A stretch of 64,000 bases of DNA from Ascidia mentula (taxonomy: Eukaryota > Chordata > Ascidiacea > Phlebobranchia > Ascidiidae), in NCBI GenBank assembly GCA_947561715.1, contig OX387204.1, positions 15,877,001 to 15,941,000 on the forward strand. The letters run 5' to 3'. The notes beneath the pieces were generated by a model. It was given only the letters and a program-made list of their open reading frames with translations, ran no database searches and had not been told where the DNA came from. Below, one piece after another: positions 33,052 through 46,400 of this stretch (position 1 is its first letter; every line of letters starts with the position of its first letter). The position numbers were made by a program, and so were the translations under genes.

Positions 33052-35073
33052 TTTTTTAATAATTGTTTCTACACGACCTACACAACTGAAGACAGCAGGT
33101 TTAAAAAGTAGTTCCAGGAAATTTGACGACTTTTACGTTTGCTTTAAACTGCGATTAACGACTGTATAATCCGATCGATTTTGAAATCAGAAGCATGCAT
33201 GTTTATGAATAAATTAAAACTGAATTTTGTTTCAAAAATTTCTTTTAATTTTGTAAGTAGCAATAATAACACATTTGATTTCCAAAGTAAGTTGCTCTTT
33301 TTCTGTCTCTGCCTGCTGAAAAGTTTATTAATTACTAAAAGCGTCGTTGCAGTTTCGTTTCATGCAGTTAATCGAGTTTACATTTTTTCTTTCGTCAATT
33401 TGGAAAGAAAATGCCTTGTCACATAGACGATCACGTTTAATGATTTAAGTTTAAGCACGTACTTTCCATTCGGTTTGTGTTGTCAATTAGCGTTGTGCAA
33501 GATGTTGTTCTGCGTTGAAAAACTGTTCTTCAGGTTGTCCCAACAACAAGCATTTGTTTTATCATTGCAAATTAATAAAAGACGCAATAACTGTGCTGCA
33601 CATGGTGTTTTTTTTTTCAAAGCTTTCCAAACTTTTCTGTTCTGTGATCCCATTTTTTGAGATAAACTTCTATGCGACTCACTTTAAAATAATAATTTTT
33701 GCGACCCCAACTGAAAGCGTGAAATACGGAAATGTCACAACAAACGTCAACTTATTCCGCGACCCCAAGCGACTCATTCGTTAACTTTACTTATTTTCAG
33801 CATTAAAATCGCCTATATCTGCTATAGCTTCTCAAACTATCGACAAAAGAGTTTTCATTCCCAACCATCCAAGTTGGCAATCAAACCTTAATTTCCACGG
33901 GGTGACGTCACCACTCGTGCAAACCACATTCCGGATTTACGAAAGCGAAATGATTGCAAATGTCGTCATAGCAATCGTTAAATATCATGCTCTGCTGTTT
34001 GTGCCGATATGGACCGGACAGAAAACATATTTTGGTTAAAAAAAGCGAAAAGATGGCCTAAAAGTTTTTTTGTGTTAATTTGACATTATACCTGGCAGCG
34101 TTAGCAACAAATCTAAAACGGACATTTCTTTGTTAATTCTAAACTTTTGTTTTACTTGAAACAAATTTAGCTAAATGCTTTCAGAAACAAACTAATTGTC
34201 AAAACACTTTATTCTGTGTTCTAAATAATGTTTTTATGTAAAGCTTAGATTACTTCTCGTGATTTGAGAAATTGCCTAAAGTATCCCAAGAAGCGCAGGC
34301 CAAGCTCAATCGAAGTTATTTTTAGAAAAAAAACTTTAATCAATCAAATTTATCTGACTTAGGACCCTGATGCAATTGGCATTGCGAATTTCTCAAAAAG
34401 TAACTGCCTGTCCTCACGGACTCCTTGGAACTACTGGCAAAAACCACACCAGTCAATGCGATCAATCATTCTTGGCTTAATGTGTCATATGACGTTAGTG
34501 ACACGCGTGAGACAGAACCGAAATTTTGGAGACGATGAGCGATGAGACTGATTGTTGGGTATTGAATACATGCCAGCGCTTAGGAATGGGATTGGCTGGC
34601 TGAGGATTTTTAGCCTTTGGTTGATTGTCTGAGGATAATAGTGGACAACATTCAGGCAATGGTTCTATTCCTACGATGCTTGGCTTTTGTATTTGCATCA
34701 ATATTTGACGTCACGAAAAATAAACAAAATAAAGGAAAGTAAAAAAAATATTTAACGATTTACAAGGAAACATGCTAAACAGTGCGGGCGGAATAAAACA
34801 AACTATATATGTGTAACAAGTGTTGGAAACCAAGCGTTTCTGATTACCGTTTTTAAAAACATTTCCCATCCGCCAATGCTGTCGCTGGTTTTAAGACAGA
34901 GCCACATCCGGGACTAGATTCTGTCCACTTTAGAGATTAGGTATGTGTGAAAAGTTTTTATTGCTTAAATTTTGTTTTTCATTTGAAGCATTTGTAAATG
35001 CAATAATGGTTTTAATAAAAAAAGGGAAGACATGATCTTCACATGAGAGCATGGGCCTCTAATGCATCAGCGA
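33052..35073. other. Intergenic upstream of claudin-like gene 2
   Basis: 2 kb containing the second copy of the shared upstream block (about 33860-33960). A 67-codon frame (34495-34698, minus) has no family match and is not called. Confidence 0.5.
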
Positions 35074-36603
35074 TCAGTTATAACTATCGGTGAGCGAATA
35101 ACCCTCCTTCCTTTTACTTTGCTTCACTCGAAATAACGCGAGCAGAATAAAAAGTTGAGAGGCCAGCGAAACGCATACGCTGATCCACAAAAGGGCGTAA
35201 GACGTCCCGTAGCCGTATATCATCTCGTCGTTAGTCACGTGACACACGTTGCTGGGCACCTCTTGACCACTGGAACCGTCGATAAACTTTTTAAGGGTCT
35301 TGAAATAACCGTGCCCGGAGGGTTTTCCATTGTGTGTGAGAGCGTTCACTTTCACTTCCTGCAAACTGTTGGCTGCTACAATCCCTGCCGTTGTTTGTAG
35401 TAAGCCTGAAAGCAACACAAAATGGATGAGACTATTGTATTCCAGAAAAGTTGATCCCAATCTTTATCATTCACCGACCCCTAATAAAAACTATACCTAC
35501 CATGCTTTTAAGTTATCTCAGTCTAAAAGGTCATTTGATTACAAATTTCCGTAGTTATGCAAGACGGTTATTGCTGTTTGCACGCAACTTTGGAACGATT
35601 TAAACAAACACAAATGAACAAAAAAACGTTTCAGGTGATTGCAAACGCCTTGAAATCTTTTTACTAAACTCCGGGGTCCTTACACCCACACATGGGGAAA
35701 CTCTGTTCAACAGCATTTAAGCGTGCATGGACCAACAGTGTTTGTTGAAATTTTGCTTTGTCAGTTTTATTTATGTAGTTTCTTAGTGAACAGAAATTTA
35801 GCAGGTTGCCACCCTTAAGGCGTATATGATACACACAACCTTGATCATCTTATGTCCACCAGTAACAAGTCCAAGTGTACTTAAAGTTTTGGAAAGGTTC
35901 TCTACAAACATGCATTGTAAAATCCGTTCAGCGAACAGCCAACACAGACAACGTTTTGCGGCCAGTCTTTTCGGCCTACTTCAAACACAATCAATATACC
36001 TGCAATGGAGAAAATAATGATACTGATGATTTGCTGCTTTACGGAGTCCCGACGTTTGACGGCTGGAACACCGACGATTGTTAAGATCGTCCCCAGTAGG
36101 AGAAAGAGTAAAGCCCATGTGATGAGGCACGCAACCGCTGTGTAGCTTGGACCATAAAAATCATCTCCTACAACAATTTAGTACTTTTTTACCACCCATT
36201 TAATGGCATTATGTGAAAACGTTTAACGTAACGTATCATGGAAAAACATACAGAAATTATGACAAACCACAAAATATCATGTTAAAAAACTGCACTCTGT
36301 TGAAAATCATTATATTTTGCCTTTACCACGAATCGAGATAACAGTGTAATTTTTTTCCTATTTATAGGTTTTATTGTTAGCATAAACAAGTATTTGGTCA
36401 ACTCACTTAGATCTTTACAGCAGAACGTTCCGTTGCAGACCTATGAACAACAAATTCAAATATGATACAATTTACTACTTTTTAACCACATTAGGTAACC
36501 CTACCTTGAACCAATCGTCCATCAGAACAGACATAAGGCTAACGGGAGTGGTTGTAACTGCCAGCATGGTCGCAAGCATCTGGGAGGCCAACGCCAACGA
36601 CAT
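35074..36603 (-). CDS. Claudin/PMP22-like four-pass membrane protein 3
   Basis: Four exons: 36505-36603, 36407-36440, 36000-36167 and 35074-35405 (210 aa). The first exon again has 33 codons and intron phases are 0, 1, 1, so the gene belongs with the two neighbours although the sequence has drifted far. The first loop is very short: WFKVCNGTFCC keeps the C-N-G-x-x-C motif. TM2 is ACLITWALLFLLLGTILTI, TM3 QQIISIIIFSIAGLLQTTAG and TM4 SYALLWISVCVSLASQLFIL. The tail, KQSKRKEGYSLTDSYN, is basic and Ser/Tyr-rich and lacks the PDZ ligand of genes 1 and 2. Function unknown beyond the superfamily. Confidence 0.8.
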
Positions 36604-38692
36604 GTTTAAAATAATGAATTAGCACTTAACATTAACAAATCTGCTTTAAACGGAATAATTAGCATCCATACGAAATTCTGCCCAGCCAGTTTTTGCACTC
36701 TTCCTGGTTACCAATGCAGCAAGGTATTGATCAAACCATTCTCAACCAGCTTTGCTCTGAACCACGATGCGTTTTAATCAAAATTCAGTGTGTAAGTCGG
36801 GACTTCCCGCAATAAACCACCTTTTCAAATAGGTGAGCCTTAATTCTGTCAAAGTTTAACAAGCACGTCTAAGATCAAAAATGCTTGAATAGTTTATAAA
36901 AATGCCTGCTTCTTTGACTGTGCGAGCTGCAAACACTTTAATGACAGACAAATTTCCTTTTAACAGACTGGAAACTGTCAAACCAGCACGGGAAATTGTT
37001 CGTACCATGGTCGCGTTGCGCTATAATAGTTCAGTTCAATGCAAATGATGTTTCAGCACGCAAGCGAAAAACAACGACATCGTTGGTTTTGGTGTTGATT
37101 TCAAAGCTAACCAATCAAGCAAAGTCCCTAATTCTTAGCTTAGCAAGTATTGTCATTAGCCTATTCTATCCGTTTCCACCGTTGCTGTTTTCTGTCTTGA
37201 AACCTATGTAAACAAACATGCCCACTCATTTCTGACTGCTGCGGTTATTTTCGATGTACATCATGTTATGACAAGGAAGCTTTTAATCATCTTGCCTTTC
37301 TGACAGAAACTGAAGCTGTAGTTTTTTGGCCGTGATGAGCGATCGTGTCAAAACACATGATAAAATTCTTACTGCCTTTCGCAAAGTTTAGTCCTAATAA
37401 GCTAAAAGCTTATATATCATTTACTAAAATGGGTTTATCAGAAGTGTTGAAACTATCAATGTTAACAAGGTTGTCCTGTGGTCGGTCAAAACAACAAAAC
37501 AATTCAGTACTATAATTTTTTTCTGTAAACGCTGTGTGTTTAATTCAAGCAACAATCGATCTGGCAAAATCTCACACACTCCATATACACGCTCCTATTT
37601 GCACATCCTTTTGTATAGCTCGAAATTGCCTGTTGGCCACACTAAAATACCGCACAATGCCTGACGCATACATACGTAATGTGCGTCACCTTCCAAAACA
37701 GGGACTTTTGAATATGACGCGTTGTTCGTGTAGTGGCCTACAATATAGACATGTGGGTTACAGTGCGCAAGTTTTGAATTAGCCTATAAATTTCGTCATA
37801 GCCAACGAAAAGGGGTTTGTAACGCTATTACCTCGAAAAGGTGACTATAGGGTTACTTGAACATTTTGTAACGCTATTACCTCAAAACACAGGTTGGAAG
37901 TAGATAGGCTACTAGTTGTATTGCCCTTCGAACTGCTGAGGAGTTGTCATTGTTCTATATTTAAAGCAAATACCAAATGCATTGCTAAAGTAAGCCTCGT
38001 TAATCGTTCCGGTGAGAATTCAATGGCTGGTGTGTTATGAAAAACTTAAATTTAGTAAAGTTATTCACTTATTTAAAGAAATCTCACGAAAAAACGATGG
38101 TTAATTTTTTCCTGTAAATTCAATAGTTTCGGTAAGAATTTCCTTGCTTTAAACTTTTGACCAAATGCAACAAACGCCATATTTTGGCCCTAAATCGTGC
38201 GACAACGTTTGGCCAGCAATATTATCTTGACCCTTTAACCGAACGTCCTAACATACAGATATCGTGCAAATCATGTTTGTGAATCATTATCAGTCATGTG
38301 CTGTTGGCAAAAGCGATTTGAACAGTTTCCGGTACATCTTTTGTACCGAGTTCAACGCATGATTGCATTAACATAGACTTTACATGCGGATCTGGGTTTG
38401 TAACCTGGCTGTATTATGGTTCATCAGCATTCTCCCTTTAGAATAGGGGTGGGCAAAGTGCAATACAATGCCATTCAACCGCAGTGACAATTTTCGTAAG
38501 TGAAGGTATAATGTATCCGGGCCTAATTTAAAAACCCAAAAGATTTGGCTCGCGGGTTGCTTAAAAACACCCAATGGCTGCTGTTTGGTCCCAATATATT
38601 TCTGCAGCACGAAACGAACATAAAGCTTCACAAAGTTAATGTTTATGTGGAACATTGCACCGGACGAAATAACTCGAAACCAACATCATAGT
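36604..38692. other. Intergenic between claudin-like gene 3 and TRIP4
   Basis: 2.1 kb without a supported gene. A 23-bp direct repeat (TTTGTAACGCTATTACCTC core) occurs at about 37817 and 37867. Confidence 0.5.
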
Positions 38693-41676
38693 TCACATTT
38701 TCAGCACCCGTTTCGCAGCCCTGTGCATTCCAGGATCAAGTTTCCAAATCTTGTGTTTTCCCTTCACTGGTAGCTTCATGCGCAACTCCATCGGATTCTC
38801 GCAAACAAAAACATACGGAGAGCCCGATTCCCCAAACGGATGAGCGCGCGCGTATTCGTCTTGATCCAGAACGTCTCTGACGTGAACGCAGCCCAGTAAA
38901 CACCCGACCGGATACTCTGTTGGAAAAGAAGGCATTTCTGCATCCCTGGACTGGTTTCTTTGTAGCCAGCTTGCTTCATGTTGTGCTTCAATTATCCTGA
39001 TTTCTTCGTCAGATGGTTGCTTGGCAGCGGCGGCAATCCACAATCGGCCTCGATGTTTTGAGTACCTGGTTAACAAAACTTAAATCCTAATGTTATGACT
39101 ACCAGTTCTCAACTGAGGTTCCGCGACAATTACTGAATACGCACGCTATGTGATTGATATTTTTAAAAACATTTGAGAATTCTACAAAAAGGCTGGAATC
39201 ATAAAATTCACTGGCATTGTAACTAATCTGGATCAAAGCCTGACAACCTGCGGGGCGCGCTGCATGGCCTTTTCTAATAAACGTGTACATCTTATATACT
39301 GGGCAAAAATGTGCACATTTTGCTGTTATTTATTTAGACTAGAAAAAGTGAAAGCTGCTAAAATTGGTTTAAAAATCAAAATTACATAGTAGTGTGATGT
39401 TGCCAATAACACAGCTTCATTTCGAAAACCCTTGTGTTTTGCGACACATATAGAAGTGCAAAGTCACTCACCAACTCCTTCCCTCGTCTTTCTTTATTCC
39501 GCAAACTAGCAGGGATGCCCAGGGTTGGTGCATACTTAGGCATAATCCCTGGTCAGACATCTCAAGAATTCCCTGATCTTGAAGTCTGCTTTTCGCACCA
39601 ACTGACCATACATTGCTGTTGCTTTCTTTTTTTTCTTGTTCGACACTTTTTATAAATGTGGGTTTGGGTCCTTTGATGGTTGGGTTGACAAGAGTGTCTG
39701 GAAAGTTTTCCAATGAGGACTGGATTTCAAGTGGCATCATTTTGAGATCCACAATGTCTTCATCCTGTGTGATGTCATAGTCTCTTCCATCATCTTCTAT
39801 AACACGTCTACCAGCAAAATCTAACGTCACCTGTATGATAAAAAAGCATCAAATTAAGTAAACTTCGGACAAACTTATCACACGATAATTAAACCCAACT
39901 CGAAAAGTAATTATATACATTTAAAGGTTTTCTATTTTAGGGTTTGAGTCATAAACAAACAAACATAACCCATGTAATGGTAATTTTTCCAAGCAACAGT
40001 TTTGTGATATTATTTCTGGAATACTATTTATTGAAAATATTTTCCAAAGCATTATGTCAATTTTCGCATTATGTCAAAGTGAATTTGCAGCATGTCTGGT
40101 ATTTCGCATTATGTTCCATTGTGAATTGCAGCATGTCCGGTAGCAATAACAGCACAATATTTTTAGGGCCTTACCTTTTTGTTCAATCTAGAACCATGCT
40201 TTTTTTCCCACAGTTCTGCCTCTTTTTTCTTGAGCAGTTTTCTTTCCTTCTCGCTGAGCCAGATATTTGTATCGGCAGCAAAGTAATCAGATTCATCATC
40301 AATTACCTTTGTTCGTTGAGCACAAGTTCTATCATAGTTTAGAAGGCGATTCTTAAAAGCCCTTGCCTTTTCCAGTGCCTTGGCAACACTGCTGTCATCT
40401 GAAACAAAAGAGAACAGTTCTCAGCAAAGTTTAACACATAATTATATATGAACATTCTCAATATTAAACTCAGCCTTTTTAAGTTATTGACAAAGAGACA
40501 AATAAATTAAATTTTAAATTTTGATGTTATATCAAGCATTACGTTTAGTCGAAAAAATAAAACAAAAGTTTTGAATAATATTAGGTCTTATAATTTATCT
40601 TTATTTATAGCCATACAGGCTCTGGTCTACTAAAAACCACAATTACCATCATCATTTGTTGGTCCACCAGGGACGCTCATTAATTTTTTGTGGAGTTTTT
40701 CACTTTTATGTGAGTTTCTTGCTAAGATTTCCTTCTCCTCTCTAGTGCAGACCAGGTTTCCACAGAATAAACAAGGACCTGAACCTTCTTGTTCGCAAAC
40801 CACTCTCCCACATTTTAGACAGTTGTTGATTAACCTGTTACAAAAATGCTGTGAATTTCAGAAAAGCCAATGCCAAAAGTAGATCTAAAAAAATTGATTT
40901 AAAAAATGCAGCTAATTTTGAATAAATCCTTCAGATCTACTTTCACCAATGACAAAGTTTACAAAATTCTGAGCTCTGTTGTTTATCTTTGAAGTTTTTT
41001 TTGATATATATATATATTTCACCTATATACATCAACAGTATCACTTGTTTAGATAAAACAATATAAGCTGTTACAAAATTACCAGGTCTTTTGCCATTAA
41101 AGGAGATTCAGATACATACCATAAATTGTTGTGCAATGATAAAGGAGCAGTTATTTTTTATCAATAAAAAATCACTTACTTGTGTTTCTGAGCTTGACAT
41201 TCGCATGAATTCCTTCCAGGCAGCATGACACCCTTGTCACTCAATTCGCCATCCTTTCCATACAATGAAACATAACTTGTCTTCTTCTTCCCTTTTCTTC
41301 CAGAAACTTCACTTTCCAAACTTGCTTGCACGTCATGCATGCTAAATGGGTTGGCCTTCTGCTTAGAAGCTGACTTGACAAGATTTTTGCCCAATAGCTT
41401 AGGCGGGGAATCAGCATTATCGTCATCATCACGCTTGTAAACGATCATATTTTCGGGAACTTGGGTCCTTTCCCATTGTAGTGCAGTTTCGTTCAGGAAT
41501 TCGCGCTGCTTTGCATCCAGGCCTCGTGCATCGTTGCCAAACAGCTCGGAAACAAAAGTAATCACATCGTCTTTTTGTTTGAAAGAAGACACATAGGCGC
41601 TAATGTCTTTGGACGAGTCCTCGTCGATTACCAAAACCTTAGCAAGTTCGACAGAAAGCCACGACTGAAACGCCAT
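38693..41676 (-). CDS. TRIP4: TRIP4 / activating signal cointegrator 1 (ASC-1)
   Basis: Five coding exons, all GT-AG and in phase: 41180-41676, 40647-40834, 40175-40398, 39472-39830 and 38693-39065, giving 546 aa (human about 580). The N-terminal helical region is residues 1-70. The C2HC5-type zinc finger (cysteines 158, 160, 171, 174, 179, 187, 190, 195) includes CGRVVCEQEGSGPCLFCG, nearly identical to vertebrates. After a charged linker, the ASCH domain starts about residue 397 (LCLSMHQPWASLLVCGI) and continues across the last intron (GRSW-YSKHRGRLWIAA). TRIP4 is a subunit of the ASC-1 complex with ASCC1-3. It acts as a nuclear-receptor coactivator and in ribosome-collision quality control, where it helps split stalled ribosomes. 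It is single copy here and divergent from the neurobeachin gene. Confidence 0.95.
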
Positions 41677-43413
41677 TTGATGTCACTTTTTTGCAGATAG
41701 ATGATAACATACGCTTATTTCTACAAATTGTTTATGTGATGATTTGCAAGGGATTGCAACAGATTGCGAAAATTGTTAAACATAGTCAGTAGTATAGTGA
41801 AACTCAATTGGTGTTATCTAAAACTTTCGTGTAGGCCATGCACGGATTTTCGTACGGCCATAACAATACAATTCTAACAATCTGTGCGCGTAAATATAAA
41901 AACATTTACATACACGCGAAGAAAAAGTTTAAAGAAATAAGATACTATTTGATTTCAGCGAATAACTATTTTTATACGAAACACTTTTGTGGTAAACTAC
42001 GATTGCATTGCACTTACGTAAACGGGGATAACCCTAATTTGAACGCAATTAGGCCATAGAAATGGAAAAAATTATTATTACACCGGGTCACAAAGTTTTT
42101 TTAAAACTTGATCCACATATAAGTTTGTGTAAAACAGAAATCTGTGCGAATTTTAATGATTAGGCATGAACAGGGCCATCACCGTTATTTTGGGTTATAA
42201 ATTTAAGTTGAAATACTACACGTTAAATGAGGATCAAGTTTGAAAAACAATTTGTAAGCCAGTGTAGAAATGTATTACAACCTGTTAAATTAAAAAAATG
42301 TCTGTAGGTCGCAAAAAAACTCATTGTTAATGATCGTCAGTTCTATGTTGAAATGAGACGTATTGTTATCGAAATAACAGTTGAAACTTTGACAAATCAC
42401 AACACAACACTGTTACATATAGTGTATTGTAAAATCGGGCCCAGAGCATGCAAATAATTAGGGACCCCGCAGCAATAACATAACATTTTCGTGGGAGTCA
42501 AGTATTTTCTGGATTTTATGAAAACAAAGGTTTACGCATAAAACATAAATTCATGTAGATTTTTCAAAACACCAAAACATGCAAAAAATCAACTCCGATA
42601 CTTTGGATGGGCCATTCCTGGCTATGCCAATGCCCAGCAGTTTACCAGGGAGACCAAGACCCGGTCACATCCCTATTTTTTTCAATTTTTTTTTATGACG
42701 AGTCACCGATTCATTAAAGTTGTAAACCGCTGAGGAGGAGGAGATTACCATCTGCAGTGCACGAGTGCAGTACATTTCGTCTGTTAGTGACGTATTTTGA
42801 CATGCCTCAGTGGACAAACCTTGGATAAAATCCGTTTAATTGCTGTTTAAAAATAATTACATTGTACTTATTCCATGTTGGCCGACATTTTGCAATTTGC
42901 TTGTAGTTTTAGAAATACTTGATGTAACTCGCTAAGAATATCTTTTTGGTTGATATTCTAAGTTTTATGAAACTGCTTTAAATATTGATGTGCTATTCGC
43001 GCCCGTGTTGCTTCGGATTAAAAGCAATGCAGACAAAATGCTTGAAGTCGTGGATTTCGCTTTTTTGCATTTAATGGTCACTGAAGCAAAACTTACATTC
43101 TATTTGTTTGATGGCTTTTTTTATTGGTACTAATTTTGTTTCAAAAATGTGAGCATCCACGTATATTAATTATTAGGATAGCTGAGATATTAAAAAGTAC
43201 ACCAGATCATATATTGGTCAATGCTTATGATTGATGTAAATTTGGTAGACTACGTTTGTTTACCGGGTTATAAAGTAATTTTTATTGTTTTAGTTCGTAA
43301 GGTTTGGTCACTCAACGTACGATATAAAATCGTGCAAAAGCAGGAAGACATCCTTATGTGATATTATAAGGCTTTTGCATTTTGCCTGTATGTGAGTAAC
43401 TAGGCCTGTGAAG
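41677..43413. promoter_or_regulatory. Divergent intergenic between TRIP4 and neurobeachin
   Basis: 1.7 kb between two genes transcribed away from each other, so it must contain both promoters and 5' UTRs. I see no coding exon, and no TATA box or other element that I can defend. Confidence 0.4.
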
Positions 43414-46400
43414 ATGGAATCTATCGAGACAGAAAAGTCCGATTCTGCGCCACCTCCAGACCAACCAGCTTCCTCATCTGCTGAGGAGGAAACACCAAAG
43501 ATTGAAGAAGAACCTATAGAGAATAAAGAGGAGTCAGCAAGGGTTGAAGAAACCCCAGCCGAGATAGAGGAAGAAACACCGAAGAGTGATGAAGCTTTAA
43601 ATCCAACTAAGGTAGCTGAAACTGAAGATTCATCCAAGAATGAAGAAGTTGAAGTGAAAAATCATGAAGAACCCCCAGCTGTAGAAATTCCAGATGCATC
43701 AGATTTTGGAGCACTGGCCAAAACTTCCAAAACTAAGTTTGAGATTTTGGCAAAACTCATAGAAGCAGTTGAAGTTTCTGATCGAGATGTTGTGGACACA
43801 GTGTTCAACCTGGTATGACAAATTTCAATATATTTTAAGTTAATTAAAATAACATATAATGGCATGCTTGTTTTGTCACAAATGTACATACTTTGTCGTG
43901 AATATATTTGTAAGTGTCATATTTTCTGCTTTGACGGGACCTTTGTTTTTTAGCTTGTTGGTGGGGATTTTGACCTGGAAGTCAACTTTATCATCCAGGA
44001 TGAGCAGTGCATCATTTATATGCTTGATACAATGGAGAAGTGTTCTGCTCAGTGCAAGGTATAACAATCCCGTCTTATGCTAGGGACTCTGTGTCTGTGT
44101 ATATTATACCTTCCTTAAAATGTTTATGAACCTATGCATTTTTATCACACGTATGCTACATTGTTGGCAATGGTTTTGTTTATAATGATCAAGTGTGTGG
44201 GAAACTTGCAAGTATTTAAAGTCATATTGGTAAAGTATACATAAATACAAATTCTACTTATTGCAATAAAAGAAACTTTGGTATTCTGTTTACAGGCGGA
44301 GATATGGAGCAAATTTAAAGGAATCTGCAGGAAAAGTTACAGAAATCTGCAGGCTTGTGTTGAAGTTAGACTTGTGCAAAGATTGTTACAAATACTTGCT
44401 TCTGCTGATGATGTCACTTCAGGTATTATAATGTGTGTAATCACAGAGATTAAAATAATGTTTTATTTGATAATAATAAATAATCAAAACTAACCTGAAC
44501 TCCACACTGATTGGCGGTCAAAAATAATTTGTTCAATTTAAGAAGTACAGATTTCACTGTTATAAGTGTTTCATCCAACAACTGTGTTTGGGTGTTGTCT
44601 GTTAAAGATTTTGTCAAGGTGGTGTTTTTCTTTTAAGTTTCGAATCTATTCAAACTTGTTTGCTTAAAGTTAATTATTTATCTCTATCAAGACTATCTAA
44701 TGGTAGTTGGTGTAATAAAATCATCCTTCCATTTGACTTATGTTTGCACTTAACATCATCGCTCCAATAAAACATCTTAAAAGTGTCAATAAAATTTCAT
44801 TTCAAATGTTTATTTTTTGTGCTAAATTAACCTGAATTGCCTAAACACCACAACACTATGTGCTAAAATTGATGATAGTGTTTATGAATTGGGAAATGTA
44901 ACAGTGTATGAAAGGGTGTATACATTTTTATAAACATGTACACACATTACACACATTACCACTTTCAGAACTTCTCATTGACATGTTGTGTTTGTTGATG
45001 AGCTATAACATAACAGTGAAGGAATTGAAGCAACTACTTAGCATGCTGAAAGGAGAAAATGGAAAATGGGTTAGTTCCTCTTTTTCAAGCATCCTTGACT
45101 ATTTCACCGTAGACATGAAATTGAATCATATATTTGGTTCCGTGTTGTATATCAATTCCCTACATCCAAATCAAACTGTGTTTATAATTTCCACAAGGGG
45201 TATTTGGCTAAAGTAGATATAGTTACAAGGTGGTAACAATCCTGTACATGCTCACATTTCTGCGCATAATGAGTGTAATTAAAAAGCTGTTCGACATAAT
45301 TTGTCTTATTTTAGCTAGCATGTTGTGTCCTCTTATCACATTATGCCTTGCTGTTACAATAACTCCTGACATTCAAATGGCAACACCACACTGGGATTGC
45401 AAGGACAAACCCATGACGTGCACCAAATCAACATTTTTCTTTCCTGTTTGACCCACTGACGCCACAAAGCATGTTCTTTTTTACCAGCCACCACATGCTG
45501 TTAAATTGCTGAGCATTCTTCAATCGACCACAGAAAGACATGGACCGGACTGTTTTTTCAACTTCCCCGGCAAGAAAGATGCTGCTATTGCTCTGCCCCC
45601 TCTTAAAACCTGGCCCTACGCAAATGGATTCACTTTTACGACATGGTTTCGAATGGACCCTTTGAACAGCCTTCGGGTTGATGTTGATAAGCCTTATCTA
45701 TACTGGTAGGTCCCTTTATACCTTCTGTTTAAGTTTTACCTATTCTTTAGATATGAAAAGTTTCTGCTACAGTGGACATAAATCTATATTTAATTGGCGT
45801 TATGGTCTAAGACTGTTTTGAGGTTTCACAAAAACATAGTCACACCCCAACAAATTATTTGTGGCCCAAAATTTCACTACAAACCAAATGTTACATTAAA
45901 AAATTGTGTCTAATGACTCGTCCTAATTTAATTTCAACCGTGATAATTGTTTAAGTAAAGTCGTCTTCGGCACCACGTCTTGTGTCTGTTATGCATAAAT
46001 AATTAATTCACCTCTGTATTCCACCTGCCCTATCCCCACCCCTGTTATCACAATTGCAACAATCAGTGGTAACTATAAATCAAGTTAATATCCTTGTTTT
46101 ATAACCTGAGAGGAGGGTGGCAAAAAACAAATGTGCTTTTGATTTACTGTTGACTAACCACATGTATATCCATTATTGTCACTGCCACCTGACCATGCTT
46201 AGTTTTCTTTGCCTTCATGTCCATTGTTGTGCGTTTTTGTTTACGTGGGTAACTGGTATATATAATTTTGTAATAAAATAAACTCTTGTAATAGGATTTT
46301 CATCGTAAACGTTTATAACAAAAATTTTAATAAAGGTAACTAGTGAATTTGAAGAGCAAATAAATCCATAACAATTTTGTGGTTTAGTTTTCGCAACAAC

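Noticed and set aside
34495-34698. 67-codon minus-strand frame ending in a Pro/Lys-rich peptide
   Set aside because: No domain, no splice sites that join it to a neighbour, and length within chance expectation.
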